64,000 nucleotides of DNA from CAIQIA01 sp945861105 (GCA_947488815.1 CANLCC010000010.1:6012-70011), one strand, 5' to 3'. Positions 51,908 to 61,251 are shown, counted from the first letter of the stretch. Program-made: numbers and translations. The notes: a model not told the origin generated them from the letters alone.

Positions 51908-53863
51908 TCAGGACCCGGGCCTGAAGTCGGCCACCAGCCAGCCGCCACCGGGCTGCGGATGCAGCACGTAGGTGTTGCGCAGGGTCGTGGGACCCGAGGA
52001 CTCGAGCACCCGGCCATCCGCCGCCAGCAGCTGCTCGCTGTAGCGGATCGTGGCCCGCAGCTCCCGACGCGACGGGGTGTCGCTGCTGAGGGTCACCTCC
52101 TGCACTTCGGCGGTCACACGGCGCCGCCGACCGCGGTCGGCATCGCTCTGACGGCTGGCCAGGGCGCTGTCGACCAGGGCCGGCACCGCAAGCCCCCGCA
52201 GGCTGGCGTCGTCACCGTTGCCGGCCATCAGCGCCGCCTTGGCCGCAAGCCAGCGGCGCAGCAGATCGCCGCTCGCCTGCTCAGGGGTGGCCACCGGGGC
52301 CGGGCGGGGGGCTGGCACGGGGCGGGCGGGGGCGGCGGGGCGGGGGGCTGGTGGCGACACGGCCGCCGTCCTGGCCGTCCGCAGCCGACCGAGGGCCAGG
52401 CCCAGGGCCGCCGCGGCCACCATCCCGGCCGCCAGCAGCGCCAGCCGCCGCCAGCCGCTGAGGTCGGGATCCAGCGATGCGAGCCAGGGACGTTCAGCAA
52501 GCCACTGGCGCAGGGCCAGGAGGCGGGACGGCGGCGCTTCCGCCTCCAGCGCCTCGGCGTCGTCTGCCCCGTCAGCCGTGAAGGGCGCCAGGTCTGCGGA
52601 GGGGACCGCGGGGGTGGCGTCGATCACCGGCAGGGGCTCACCCGAACGGGCGCGGCGGCGGTCATCCCGCTCGACCCAGGCCTGCACGTCGCGGTCGGCA
52701 TAGAACGCCTCGAGGTCGACGCTGGCATCAAGGTCGCGGTAGCCCGGCAGCACCTGACGCTGCAGCCAGTCAGTGCAGTAGGCGCAGAGGGCCGCCAGGG
52801 GGTCACCCCCCTGTTGTTGCAGCCACTGCTTCAGGTCGGGGTCATCACCGCAGCGGAAGAGGGCCTCGGCCCGTTCGGTGCGGCCCAGCAGCAGCTGGAG
52901 GCAGGCCAGTTCGGCATCAATGCCGGCATCACCGAGGGCCTGCAGCTGCAGCAGGGCCTGCTCGATGCGCTCGGGCTTGCGCTGGGCGAAGCCCGAGGCC
53001 GTGAGGGCATACGCCCCCAGAAAGCGGCCGGCCACCGAGCCGCGGGCTGCGCTCTGCTCGAACAGAGTGATCTGCTCCTGCAAGGTGAGATAAGAGCGGA
53101 TCTGCTTGATGAAGGCCTGGAAGGCCTCCGGGGGCAGCTCAGGACTGGCATCCCCGTCGAGGCCGCCGTTGCGGTCCACCAGGTCGTCAAGCAGGGCCAG
53201 CCCCTGGGCGCGGGCCTCGGTGTCGGAGAGGTCGCGGGCCAGCAGATCAAGAATCCGGTAAGGCTGCAGGCTGACCAGGTCGTTCTCGAGCTCGTGGCGC
53301 CCCTGGGTCTGCTGGCCGGTGCGCTGCAGCAGCTGGATGCCCTGCAGGAGCATCTGGGCTGCCGGCTCGAAGAGGCGGCGCTGGATCCGATCCTGGCTGG
53401 CCTCGCGGCAGGCCAGCGACGCCAGCAGGGCCAGGTCGGCCTCACGGCCACTGCCCAGGGCCGGGGCCTGGGGGGGCTGCAGGGCCCGGCGGGCCCCCTC
53501 GAAGGCATCGGCGGGTTGACCCGACTCGAAGACGAGCAGCAGACCACCCACCTCCAGATTGGAAGAGATCTCCAGGGCCGGCAGCACCGTGCCGTCGGCA
53601 TCCCCGGACTGCTCGGTGAGCAGACATTCGTAGCGATGGCGTCGATCCGGGTCGAGCAAAAGATCGGCGCTGGCACGCAACAGCTCCTCGCGGGCCCCCA
53701 GGGCCTCTTTGGTGAAGCCTGGGCCGGGGGGCCGGTCGAGGCGCTGCTGCAGGGTGTTCAGCAGCTGCTCGGGGGTGGCCGTCGGGTTGACCCCCAGCAG
53801 GCGGAAGTGGTCGAGCGGCAGCTCCAAGGAGCGGATATCGGTGGCGCGGATCCTACGGGCCAC
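51908..53863 (-). CDS. ftn2: Cell division protein Ftn2/ZipN (ARC6-like)
   Basis: A 651-residue protein starting at GTG. The N-terminus is a degenerate J-like domain (ELPLDHFRLLGVNPTATPEQ, EELLRASADLLLDPDRRHRY), followed by a long helical repeat region. A single transmembrane helix lies near residue 480 (LALLAAGMVAAAALGLALGR). A C-terminal IMS/DUF4101 domain (LRRWLAAKAALMAGNGDD, LRATIRYSEQLLAADGRVLE) ends it. Ftn2/ZipN tethers FtsZ to the membrane. A TTG at 53827 (LELPLDHF) may be the true start. Confidence 0.9.
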   Translation of the reverse strand: MARRIRATDIRSLELPLDHFRLLGVNPTATPEQLLNTLQQRLDRPPGPGFTKEALGAREELLRASADLLLDPDRRHRYECLLTEQSGDADGTVLPALEISSNLEVGGLLLVFESGQPADAFEGARRALQPPQAPALGSGREADLALLASLACREASQDRIQRRLFEPAAQMLLQGIQLLQRTGQQTQGRHELENDLVSLQPYRILDLLARDLSDTEARAQGLALLDDLVDRNGGLDGDASPELPPEAFQAFIKQIRSYLTLQEQITLFEQSAARGSVAGRFLGAYALTASGFAQRKPERIEQALLQLQALGDAGIDAELACLQLLLGRTERAEALFRCGDDPDLKQWLQQQGGDPLAALCAYCTDWLQRQVLPGYRDLDASVDLEAFYADRDVQAWVERDDRRRARSGEPLPVIDATPAVPSADLAPFTADGADDAEALEAEAPPSRLLALRQWLAERPWLASLDPDLSGWRRLALLAAGMVAAAALGLALGRLRTARTAAVSPPAPRPAAPARPVPAPRPAPVATPEQASGDLLRRWLAAKAALMAGNGDDASLRGLAVPALVDSALASRQSDADRGRRRRVTAEVQEVTLSSDTPSRRELRATIRYSEQLLAADGRVLESSGPTTLRNTYVLHPQPGGGWLVADFRPGS

Positions 53864-53940
53864 GGACCGGTCCGTCGGCCTCCTGTCGTCAGGTCCGGGC
53901 AGAACCGATGCCGCCGGAGGTGTCCCCTTAAAGTCTGCCG

Positions 53941-54993
53941 ATGCAGCAGGTGGGGAGTGCCATGACCATCGAGACCGCCACCGCGTCCGAGAGCCGGCCG
54001 GCCTCCGGCCTCACCCCCGAGGAGGGTCGGCTGCTCTACCGCGACATGACCCTGGGGCGCCGCTTCGAAGACAAATGCGCGGAGATGTATTACCGCGGCA
54101 AGATGTTTGGCTTCGTGCACCTCTACAACGGCCAGGAGGCGGTGTCGACCGGGGTGATCAAGGCGATGCGGGCCCAGCACGACTGGTTCTGCAGCACCTA
54201 CCGCGACCACGTGCATGCCCTCAGCGCAGGCGTTCCCGCCCGCCAGGTGATGGCCGAGCTGTTCGGCAAGGAGACGGGCTGCAGCCGCGGCCGCGGCGGC
54301 TCGATGCACCTCTTTTCACGGGAACATCATCTGCTCGGCGGCTACGCCTTCATCGGCGAGGGCATTCCGGTGGCCCTGGGCGCGGCCTTCACCAGCCGCT
54401 ACCGCCGCGACGCCCTAGGTGATGCCGGCAGCAACGCCGTCACGGCGGCCTTCTTCGGCGATGGCACCTGCAACAACGGGCAGTTCTTCGAATGCCTGAA
54501 CATGGCAGCCCTGTGGAAGCTGCCGATTCTGTTCGTGGTCGAGAACAACCTCTGGGCCATCGGCATGGCCCATGCGCGCGCCACCAGCGACACCGAGATC
54601 TGGCGCAAGGCCGCCGCCTTCGGCATGCCCGGTGAAGAAGTGGACGGCATGGACGTGCTGGCGGTGCGGGCGGCCACAAGTCGGGCCGTGGAACGGGCCC
54701 GGGCCGGCGAGGGTCCGACCCTGCTGGAGTGCCTCACCTACCGGTTCCGGGGCCACAGCCTGGCGGACCCCGACGAGCTGCGCTCGGCCGAGGAAAAGGA
54801 GTTCTGGCAGCGGCGCGATCCCCTGCGGCACCTGGCCGGTGTGCTGACGGCCGAGGGATTGGCCACGGCGGCCGAACTGGAGGCCATCGAGCAGGAGATC
54901 GATGCCGAAGTGCGCGACGCCGTCGAATTCGCCCTCGGCTCCCCCGAACCCGACCCCGCGGAACTGACCCGTTACATCTGGGCGGAGGACTGA
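53941..54993 (+). CDS. pdhA: Pyruvate dehydrogenase E1 component alpha subunit
   Basis: The 350-residue thiamine-diphosphate enzyme has LLYRDMTLGRRFEDKCAEMY, FVHLYNGQEAVSTGVIKAMR, RGRGGSMHLFS, the TPP motif FFGDGTCNNGQFFECLNMAA and FVVENNLWAIGMAH, then YRFRGHSLADPDELRSAEEK. It decarboxylates pyruvate in the PDH complex. Met 53962 (MTIETATAS) is an alternative start. It is divergent from ftn2 and pdhB is not adjacent. Confidence 0.95.
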   Translation: MQQVGSAMTIETATASESRPASGLTPEEGRLLYRDMTLGRRFEDKCAEMYYRGKMFGFVHLYNGQEAVSTGVIKAMRAQHDWFCSTYRDHVHALSAGVPARQVMAELFGKETGCSRGRGGSMHLFSREHHLLGGYAFIGEGIPVALGAAFTSRYRRDALGDAGSNAVTAAFFGDGTCNNGQFFECLNMAALWKLPILFVVENNLWAIGMAHARATSDTEIWRKAAAFGMPGEEVDGMDVLAVRAATSRAVERARAGEGPTLLECLTYRFRGHSLADPDELRSAEEKEFWQRRDPLRHLAGVLTAEGLATAAELEAIEQEIDAEVRDAVEFALGSPEPDPAELTRYIWAED

Positions 54994-55018
54994 TCCTCCA
55001 CCCGGCAACCGGACCGCT

Positions 55019-55948
55019 TCAGAGCTGGGTGGGAACCCGGCGGGTGAGGTTGCGCAGCTTGCGCAGGGCCTTCAGTTCCACCTGCCGCACCCGCTCCCGG
55101 GAGACGTCGAGCATCCGGCCGATCTCGGCGAGGGTGTGGCGCTGTTCTCCGCCGAGGCCGAAACGCAGCTCCAGCACCTGACGTTCCTGGGCCGTCAGGT
55201 AAGTGAGCCAGCGACCCAGCTGCTCGTGGTGCATCCGCCGCTCCACGGCCTCGAGCGGTTCGTCATGGCGGGTGTCGGCGATCAGGTCTCCGAGGAAGCT
55301 GCGGCCTTCGTCCCCACTGATGGGCGCATCGAGGCTGGACGTGGTGAGGGCCTGCCGCAGCAGATCGTCGAGCTCCTCCACCTCCATGGACAGGGCCTCG
55401 GCGATCTCGCGCCGGCTCGGCATCGCCCCCAGCTTGTGGGACAGGTCCATGGTGACCTTGCGGACCGTGGCCAGACGCTCACTGAGGTGAACAGGAAGGC
55501 GAATGGTGCGGCTCTGGCAGGCGATCGCCCGGGTCATGCTCTGGCGGATCCACCAGAAGGCATAGGTCGAGAACTTGTAGCCACGGGTGGGATCAAACTT
55601 TTCGACCGCCCGCTCAAGACCCAGGGAACCCTCCTGGATCAGATCGAGCAGCTCCATCCCCTTGCCCTGGTATTTCTTGGCAACACTGACGACAAGACGC
55701 AGGTTGGCCTTCATCATCCGCTCCTTCGACCGCCGGCCGATGCGGATCAGGCGCTGCTCGGTGGGGGTGAGGGGCTGGTCGTCGCCCCGCTCCAGCAGCT
55801 GCATCATCTTCTGCACCTGATTGCCGAGCTCGATCTCCTCGGCAGGGGTGAGCAGGGGCACACGGCCGATGGTGCCGAGGTACCAGCTGATCGGATCACT
55901 ACCCCGTCTCGGACTGGTCTCTGCGCTGGAGAGCGTTGTACTGGTCAT
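55019..55948 (-). CDS. Group 2 RNA polymerase sigma factor (RpoD family)
   Basis: A 309-residue sigma-70 without region 1.1. Region 1.2 (DPISWYLGTIGRVPLLTPAE) and region 2 (KANLRLVVSVAKKYQGKGME, FDPTRGYKFSTYAFWWIRQS) are present. Region 3 includes RTIRLPVHLSERLATVRKV and region 4.2 AEIGRMLDVSRERVRQVELK. The short N-terminus fits a group 2, non-essential sigma used in stress or circadian output. Met 55948 is chosen. The frame is open upstream to 56752, but that part overlaps the nnrE gene in a different frame. Confidence 0.93.
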   Translation of the reverse strand: MTSTTLSSAETSPRRGSDPISWYLGTIGRVPLLTPAEEIELGNQVQKMMQLLERGDDQPLTPTEQRLIRIGRRSKERMMKANLRLVVSVAKKYQGKGMELLDLIQEGSLGLERAVEKFDPTRGYKFSTYAFWWIRQSMTRAIACQSRTIRLPVHLSERLATVRKVTMDLSHKLGAMPSRREIAEALSMEVEELDDLLRQALTTSSLDAPISGDEGRSFLGDLIADTRHDEPLEAVERRMHHEQLGRWLTYLTAQERQVLELRFGLGGEQRHTLAEIGRMLDVSRERVRQVELKALRKLRNLTRRVPTQL

Positions 55949-56015
55949 GGTCGCCCCCTTGGGTAGTAAGAGATTCCTACGGGAAGATGAATCACCAGGG
56001 TGTTTTCGGTAACCC

Positions 56016-56044
56016 TTTAGATTCGTGAGTGGAATCCCAAACAA
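56016..56044 (-). promoter_or_regulatory. Putative sigma-70-type promoter of the sigma factor gene
   Basis: On the minus strand a -35-like TTGTTT (56044-56039) and a -10-like TCTAAA (56021-56016) are separated by 17 bases. They lie in the 97-base gap after nnrE, about 70 bases upstream of the sigma gene start. This suggests that the sigma gene has its own promoter. Confidence 0.4.
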
Positions 56045-56045
56045 A

Positions 56046-57602
56046 TCAGGGGAGAACTTCATCTTCTGATGCATGACTGCTGCCGTGGGGTGCCAGCGGT
56101 GCCCGCCGCAGCTGTCGGGCCACCGCCAGCGGATCGGCGCAACCCTGGCCGTTCCGGGCCAGCAGCAGGCCCGCCGTGGCATGGCGCAGCATCGCCAGCG
56201 GCAGCAACGGCACCGCCGGAGTCGACGCCTGGCCAAGGGCGGCCAGACCACCGGCGTAGCCGGCCAGCACGTCCCCCAGGCCCGCCCGGGCCGCCCATGG
56301 ACTGGCCTGGGCCAGCTGCCAGCGCTCACCCTTCGGGGACGCCACCAGCGACCGGGCTCCCTTGAGCAGCACCCAGGCACCGCTGCGGTCGGCGGCCGCC
56401 GCCGCCGCTTCCAGCGGGGGCAGGCCCACAAGATCAGGAAAGAGCCGGGCAAACTCGGCCTGGTGGGGGGTGATCCAGGTGGGGCCACAGCGGCGCCGCA
56501 GCCAGGCGCTGGCGTCTCCGCCCGCGGCAAGCCGGTTGAGCCCGTCGGCATCGAGCACCAGGGTCGCCGCCAGAGCCTCAAGGCCGTCGGGCAGGGGCCC
56601 CTCCGGCCCCAGCCCCGGTCCGAGCACCAGCGCATCGAGGCGGTCAACCGCAGCACCCTCGGCGGCGAGCACCACCTGGGGCAGGGCCTGCCAGAGCAGG
56701 GCCGCCTGGGGCGGGGGCAGCTGGGCCTCCAGCCAGCCCAGGCCCGTGGCACTGGCCCCCTCGAGGGCCAGGCGCGCGGCGCCGGGGTAGGCGCTGCTGC
56801 CGGCGATCACCCGCAGCCGCCCCCGGCCATGCTTGGCGGCGGCGGCCCCGGGGGTCGGCCCCGGGTGATCGTCCGCCGGCCACAGCCCCCGCACCAGGCC
56901 TGCCAGCGGCATGGCCAGCCGCGCCAGGGGCAACCCCAGGTCGACCCGTTCCAGCTCCCCCACCCAGGGCAGGGCCGCGTCCTGCCAGAAGCCCTGTTTC
57001 CAGAGGCCGATGCTGAAGCTGCGGCTGCAGCGGGCCGCCACCGCCCCCAGCGGCCGACCGCTGTCGCTGCAGAGGCCGCTGGGCCCATCGACCCCCCACA
57101 CCTCCCCCCCCGCGGCATCCCGCTGGCGCAGCAGGCGCTCCAGAAAGGGGGGCAGGGGTCGCCGCTGGCCCAGCCCGAAGAGGGCATCAATCCAGAGGCT
57201 GGCCTCGGCGGGATCGGGCGCGGCCGTGAGCCGGGGCACCCCCAGCCATTCGAGGTGGGCCAGGTGATCGGCCGTGAGGGGGCGATGGCTGTCGAAGGGG
57301 CTCCAGACCCGCACGGGCAGCCCGGCCAGGGCGAGTTCCCTGGCCACCACCAGCCCATCACCACCGTTATGCCCCGGACCCACCAGCACCAGCACCCCCC
57401 GCCGGCGCAGGTCATCGGCCTGCCGCAGCATCCGCCGGGCAAGGGCGAGGGCCGCCTTTTCCATCAGAGCCGCCACGGGTAGACCACTGGCGAAGAGGGA
57501 CGCTTCGAGGGTCTCCATGGCGGCGGCGGTCACCAGCAGGTGATCCGCATCAGCGGCCGGCCAGGATTCCAGCGTCGACAGGGCAGGGGACACCGGCGGC
57601 AC
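56046..57602 (-). CDS. nnrD: Bifunctional NAD(P)H-hydrate epimerase/dehydratase
   Basis: The 518-residue fusion of NnrE and NnrD repairs hydrated NAD(P)H. The N-terminal epimerase has LVTAAAMETLEASLFASGLP, VLVGPGHNGGDGLVVARELA, WIDALFGLGQRRPLPP and WGVDGPSGLCSDSGRPLGAV. The C-terminal dehydratase has GRGRLRVIAGSSAYPGAARL, ALVLGPGLGPEGPLP, DADGLNRLA, TPHQAEFARLFPD and AGLGDVLAGYAGGLAALG. It starts at GTG 57602, divergent from mnmA. Confidence 0.93.
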   Translation of the reverse strand: MPPVSPALSTLESWPAADADHLLVTAAAMETLEASLFASGLPVAALMEKAALALARRMLRQADDLRRRGVLVLVGPGHNGGDGLVVARELALAGLPVRVWSPFDSHRPLTADHLAHLEWLGVPRLTAAPDPAEASLWIDALFGLGQRRPLPPFLERLLRQRDAAGGEVWGVDGPSGLCSDSGRPLGAVAARCSRSFSIGLWKQGFWQDAALPWVGELERVDLGLPLARLAMPLAGLVRGLWPADDHPGPTPGAAAAKHGRGRLRVIAGSSAYPGAARLALEGASATGLGWLEAQLPPPQAALLWQALPQVVLAAEGAAVDRLDALVLGPGLGPEGPLPDGLEALAATLVLDADGLNRLAAGGDASAWLRRRCGPTWITPHQAEFARLFPDLVGLPPLEAAAAAADRSGAWVLLKGARSLVASPKGERWQLAQASPWAARAGLGDVLAGYAGGLAALGQASTPAVPLLPLAMLRHATAGLLLARNGQGCADPLAVARQLRRAPLAPHGSSHASEDEVLP

Positions 57603-57637
57603 ACGTGCTGCCTCTGATCTAGAGGCAACATGGATCC

Positions 57638-58789
57638 ATGGCCAGTGCAGGCAGAACCAGCATGATCACGACGTCAGCCCCACCGCCGCTGCCGGCGGTG
57701 GCGGCGGCCGTGGAGCGGCTGCGCGCCTGGCCCGGAGACCATCGTGTGGCCGTCGGGCTTTCCGGAGGCGTCGACAGCTCCCTGACGGCAGCCCTGCTGC
57801 TGCAGGCCGGCTGGGAGCTGGAAGGCGTCACCCTCTGGCTGATGAGCGGCAAGGGGGCCTGCTGCGCCGAGGGCCTGGTGGACGCCGCCGGCCTCTGCGA
57901 GCAACTGGGGGTGCCCCACCACGTCGTCGACAGCCGCGAGACCTTCGCCCGCGAGATCGTCGGGATGCTGGTCGACGGCTACAGCCAGGGGATCACGCCC
58001 CTGCCCTGCTCCCGCTGCAACCGCTCGGTGAAGTTCGGTCCGATGCTGGCCTGGGCCGAGCAGGAGCGGGGCCTGACGCGGCTGGCCACGGGCCACTACG
58101 CACGGGTGCGGCCAGCGGTGGAGGGCGGCCAGCCCCAGCTGCTGCGGGGGCTGGATCGCCACAAGGACCAGAGCTACTTCCTTTACGACCTGTCAGCCGC
58201 TGTGCTGGACCGGCTGGTGTTTCCCCTCGGGGAACTCACCAAGGCCGACACCAGGGCCGAGGCGGCGCGGCTGGGCCTGCGCACCGCCAGCAAGCCTGAA
58301 AGCCAGGACCTGTGCCTGGCGGACCACCATGGTTCGATGCGGGCCTTTCTGGATGCCCACATTCCTGCCCGCCCTGGCGAGATCGTGCTGACCGACGGGC
58401 AGCTGCTGGGCCGCCATGACGGCATCGAGCATTTCACGATCGGCCAGCGGCGCGGCCTTGGGGTGGCCTGGCGGGAGCCCCTGCATGTGGTGCGGCTGGA
58501 GGCCGCCATGAACCGCGTGGTGGTGGCCCCACGGGCAGAGGCCGGACGCCGGGAGTGCCGGGTGCAGGCCATCAACTGGGTGTCCCTGCCACCGATCACC
58601 GCTCCGCGGGAGGTGGAGGTGCAGGTGCGGTACCGCAGCGCTCCGGAACAGGCTCTGCTGCGACCGCTGGGGGACGAGGCCGCCTCCCTTGAGTTCGTCG
58701 AGCCCCAGTTTTCGATCGCCCCTGGCCAGGCCGCGGTCTTCTACGACGGCGAGGTGCTGCTGGGGGGCGGACTGATCAGCAGCGACTGA
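57638..58789 (+). CDS. mnmA: tRNA-specific 2-thiouridylase MnmA
   Basis: The 383-residue enzyme thiolates U34 of tRNA-Lys/Glu/Gln. It has the PP-loop RVAVGLSGGVDSSLTAALLL, the first catalytic Cys region TPLPCSRCNRSVKFGPMLAW, GHYARVRP, LRGLDRHKDQSYFLYDLSA and KPESQDLCLADHHGSMRAFL, then a C-terminal beta-barrel. Met 57662 (MITTSAPP) is a possible start. Its last 49 bases overlap the convergent HupE-like gene. Confidence 0.95.
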   Translation: MASAGRTSMITTSAPPPLPAVAAAVERLRAWPGDHRVAVGLSGGVDSSLTAALLLQAGWELEGVTLWLMSGKGACCAEGLVDAAGLCEQLGVPHHVVDSRETFAREIVGMLVDGYSQGITPLPCSRCNRSVKFGPMLAWAEQERGLTRLATGHYARVRPAVEGGQPQLLRGLDRHKDQSYFLYDLSAAVLDRLVFPLGELTKADTRAEAARLGLRTASKPESQDLCLADHHGSMRAFLDAHIPARPGEIVLTDGQLLGRHDGIEHFTIGQRRGLGVAWREPLHVVRLEAAMNRVVVAPRAEAGRRECRVQAINWVSLPPITAPREVEVQVRYRSAPEQALLRPLGDEAASLEFVEPQFSIAPGQAAVFYDGEVLLGGGLISSD

Positions 58790-59421
58790 AGCGGCCCTGC
58801 GGCCCGGGATGGCGGCGCCAGCAGCACAAGCACCCCTGCCAGGGTGAGGGAGGCGGCAAGCAAGGCGACGGCCCGGGTCCAACCCCGCAGCAGCAGCCAG
58901 TCCCAGCCCCCCATGGCCAGGAGCAGCACCAGCGCGGCCGCGAGGGGAATGCCAAGCAGGTATCCCAGCAGAGCGGGCAGCGACCAGCCGCCCTGCAGAT
59001 GCCCCAGGGCCGTGCCGTGCAGCACCAGGGAAGGAGACAGGGCCCAGGCGGGCAGCCAGTCGAGCAGCACCAGGGCGAGGGTGAGAAAGGAGACCAGCAG
59101 CAGCGGAACCAGCGACGGCAGTTCAAGCAGCGAGCAGCCGACCATCAGACCCACCAGGCCGTGGCTGAGCAGCATCACCATCCAGGCGAGGCCCTGGCGC
59201 ACCCCCACAAGCCCCAGCACCAGCAGAAACAGGAGATGACGGGGGTCGGTGAACGGATGCGCCAGCCCACTGGCCAACCCCGACCAGGGATCCGGCAGAT
59301 CCGGGTTCAGGGGGCCATGGTGGGCCAGTCCCGGGGTTGCCGCCAGCAGCACCAGCAGCAGGGCCAGCGCCGGCCAGAGCCATGGGCGAAAGCAGTGGAA
59401 CCGTTCCCGAACGGAGACCAT
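58741..59421 (-). CDS. HupE/UreJ-like membrane transporter
   Basis: A 226-residue membrane protein with a signal-like N-terminus (WLWPALALLLVLLAATPGLA), then the His-rich HHGPLNPDLPDPWSGLASGL and AHPFTDPRHLLFLLVLGLVG, matching the HPxxxxDH-like motif of HupE/UreJ. About six helices follow. Family members carry nickel or cobalt. The neighbouring cobQ suggests cobalt, which is inference. The promoter region holds a perfect palindrome (59444-59457). Confidence 0.72.
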   Translation of the reverse strand: MVSVRERFHCFRPWLWPALALLLVLLAATPGLAHHGPLNPDLPDPWSGLASGLAHPFTDPRHLLFLLVLGLVGVRQGLAWMVMLLSHGLVGLMVGCSLLELPSLVPLLLVSFLTLALVLLDWLPAWALSPSLVLHGTALGHLQGGWSLPALLGYLLGIPLAAALVLLLAMGGWDWLLLRGWTRAVALLAASLTLAGVLVLLAPPSRAAGPLQSLLISPPPSSTSPS

Positions 59422-59443
59422 GGGACGGCCACAGCTGATCAGA

Positions 59444-59457
59444 TTATGGCTCCATAA
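59444..59457 (-). promoter_or_regulatory. Palindrome overlapping the putative hupE-like promoter
   Basis: TTATGGCTCCATAA has 6-base arms (TTATGG/CCATAA) around CT. On the minus strand it runs into CATAATC, a good -10 hexamer, 24 bases before the hupE-like start codon. A repressor bound here would block initiation. The metal-responsive possibility comes only from the downstream gene. Confidence 0.35.
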
Positions 59458-59497
59458 CAGCTTGGTGAGTAAAACCTGAGACACCGATGACGCACCC

Positions 59498-59517
59498 CTC
59501 ACGCCTCACGCCTCACC
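59498..59517. repeat. Short tandem heptamer repeat
   Basis: CTCACGC is repeated twice and followed by a partial CTCACC unit, covering the stop codon of the [2Fe-2S] gene. It has no evident function and may simply be a slippage product. Confidence 0.5.
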
Positions 59518-59752
59518 AATGGGGATCGTCGGCGAACTCCACAATCAGGCCAACGGGCCTGCCCCCCGGCACCACGGCCACGCAGGCCCGAACCGTCGTG
59601 CCATTCACATCGATCTCACAGGCACCACAGCTTCCACCAAGGCAGCCCGTCGGGATGCTGACGCCGGCCGCGGCGGCCGCCACGAGCCAGGGGGTACCCG
59701 CTGCAGCCGGCTGGCAGCGGCCCCCAGGCCAGGTGATCAGCCGTTGTTCCAC
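59513..59752 (-). CDS. Small [2Fe-2S] ferredoxin-like protein
   Basis: A 79-residue protein starting at GTG 59752. The ligand pattern GCLGGSCGACEIDVNGTTVR places three Cys close together with a fourth in RACVAVV, the plant-ferredoxin spacing. It is shorter than petF. The start overlaps the cobQ stop by 16 bases, suggesting translational coupling. It may donate electrons in cobamide or related metabolism, but that is inference from position only. Confidence 0.85.
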   Translation of the reverse strand: MEQRLITWPGGRCQPAAAGTPWLVAAAAAGVSIPTGCLGGSCGACEIDVNGTTVRACVAVVPGGRPVGLIVEFADDPHW

Positions 59753-61251
59753 GAACCCGCATCGCCCCCATCGGTGAGCAGATCCTGCCAGCGGACGTGG
59801 GCAGCGAAGGCATCTGCGAGACGGTCCAGCACCCCCTCCCGCTGCACGTGGTGACCGAGCACCGTCAGGGGCAACGGGGCCAGGCCACGGCGCTGCCGCA
59901 GGCGATTCAGCCAGCTGCGGCGCCAGGGACCGTCATCGAAGACGCCATGCAGGTAGGTGCCGGCCACCTCTCCCTTCACCCAACCGAGCCCCTCCCCATC
60001 CGCCAGGGGCTCCACGCCATCGGCCAGCACCTCGCTGCGCCCCCGGTGCAGCTCGAACCCCGCCAGGTCCCCCGCGGCCCCGGGGGGCCAGAGGGGGCGG
60101 CAGCGCCGCTGGCGACAGAGCTTGTCGGCGGTGAAGCGGGTGCGCAGGGGCAACAGGCCGAGCCCTGGCTGGCGGTCGGCCCCATCCCCATCGGATCCCT
60201 CGGGATCATCGAGCTCGACACCAAGCATCTGCAGTCCTCCGCACAGGCCGAACACGGCACCACCGGCGGCCGCGAACCGCTGCAACGCGCGGTCCAGGCC
60301 CGCCTGGCGCAGCTGGGCCAGGTCGGCGAGGGTGCGCTTGCTGCCGGGCAGCAGCACCGCATCGGGTTGCCCCAGAGGCTCCCCCGGTCGCACCCAGCGC
60401 AGCCTCACCCAGGGCTCGGCTTCCAGGGGATCAAGGTCTGAAAAATTGCTCAGCGACGGCAGCCGCAGCACGGCGATCTCCAGGTCGGCCTCGGGCTTGT
60501 GGCGACGGCGCTCGAGCAGATCCAGGGAGTCTTCCGGAGGGAACAGGTCGTTCAACCAGGGCATCACCCCCAGCACCGGGACGCCGGTGCGCTCTTCAAG
60601 CCAGCGGCGACCGTTGTCGAACAGCTCCCGCCGGCCGCGGAAGCGGTTAATCAGGATGCCGCGGATGAGGGGACGCTCGACCGGGCGCAGGAGGGAGAGG
60701 GTGCCGACGATCTGGGCAAAGACTCCGCCCCGCTCGATGTCGGCCACCAGCAGACAGCGGGCGCGCAGGAACTGGGCCAGGCGCAGGTTGGTCAGGTCCC
60801 GGGGCTGCAGGTTCATCTCGACGGGACTGCCGGCTCCCTCAAGCACCAGTCGCCCGGTCGGATGGCCGTGTTCGAGCTGGGCCAGGCCCCGGCGGATGGC
60901 CTGCCAGCCGGGACGGAACCAGTCCTGGTAGTAGGTCTCGGCGCGAGCGATGCCGGCCGGCCGGCCATTGAGGATCACTTCACTGGTGCTGTCGCCCTGG
61001 GGCTTGAGCAACACCGGATTCATGGCACAGCAGGGCTCAAGCCCGGCCGCCCAGGCCTGCATGGCCTGGGAATAGGCCATCTCACCGCCGTCCCCATCCA
61101 CCCAGGCGTTGAGGCTCATGTTCTGGCCCTTGAAGGGCAATGGGCAGTCGCCGCGGCGCAGCAGCACCCGGCAGAGCGCCGCCGTCATCAGCGACTTGCC
61201 GGCGCCGCTGCTGGTGCCGAGCACCATCAGGGGGGCCTGGGGTCGCTTCAC
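59737..61251 (-). CDS. cobQ: Cobyric acid synthase
   Basis: The 504-residue enzyme amidates adenosyl-cobyrinic acid a,c-diamide at b, d, e and g. The N-terminal synthetase has LGTSSGAGKSLMTAALCRVL, FKGQNMSLNAWVDGDGGEMA and MNPVLLKPQGDSTSEVILNG. The C-terminal class I glutamine amidotransferase has Cys in FGLCGGLQMLGVELDDPEGS and His in GTYLHGVFDDG. It overlaps the upstream Npun_F0494-type gene by 4 bases and the downstream [2Fe-2S] gene by 16. Confidence 0.96.
   Translation of the reverse strand: MKRPQAPLMVLGTSSGAGKSLMTAALCRVLLRRGDCPLPFKGQNMSLNAWVDGDGGEMAYSQAMQAWAAGLEPCCAMNPVLLKPQGDSTSEVILNGRPAGIARAETYYQDWFRPGWQAIRRGLAQLEHGHPTGRLVLEGAGSPVEMNLQPRDLTNLRLAQFLRARCLLVADIERGGVFAQIVGTLSLLRPVERPLIRGILINRFRGRRELFDNGRRWLEERTGVPVLGVMPWLNDLFPPEDSLDLLERRRHKPEADLEIAVLRLPSLSNFSDLDPLEAEPWVRLRWVRPGEPLGQPDAVLLPGSKRTLADLAQLRQAGLDRALQRFAAAGGAVFGLCGGLQMLGVELDDPEGSDGDGADRQPGLGLLPLRTRFTADKLCRQRRCRPLWPPGAAGDLAGFELHRGRSEVLADGVEPLADGEGLGWVKGEVAGTYLHGVFDDGPWRRSWLNRLRQRRGLAPLPLTVLGHHVQREGVLDRLADAFAAHVRWQDLLTDGGDAGSWNNG

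Noticed and set aside
51959..53965. Long plus-strand open frame of 668 codons
   Set aside because: Antisense shadow of ftn2 with Gly/Gln-rich composition and no recognisable domain.
55949..56752. N-terminal extension of the sigma factor frame
   Set aside because: The sequence is in another frame of nnrE/nnrD and has no sigma region. A promoter candidate lies in the gap instead.
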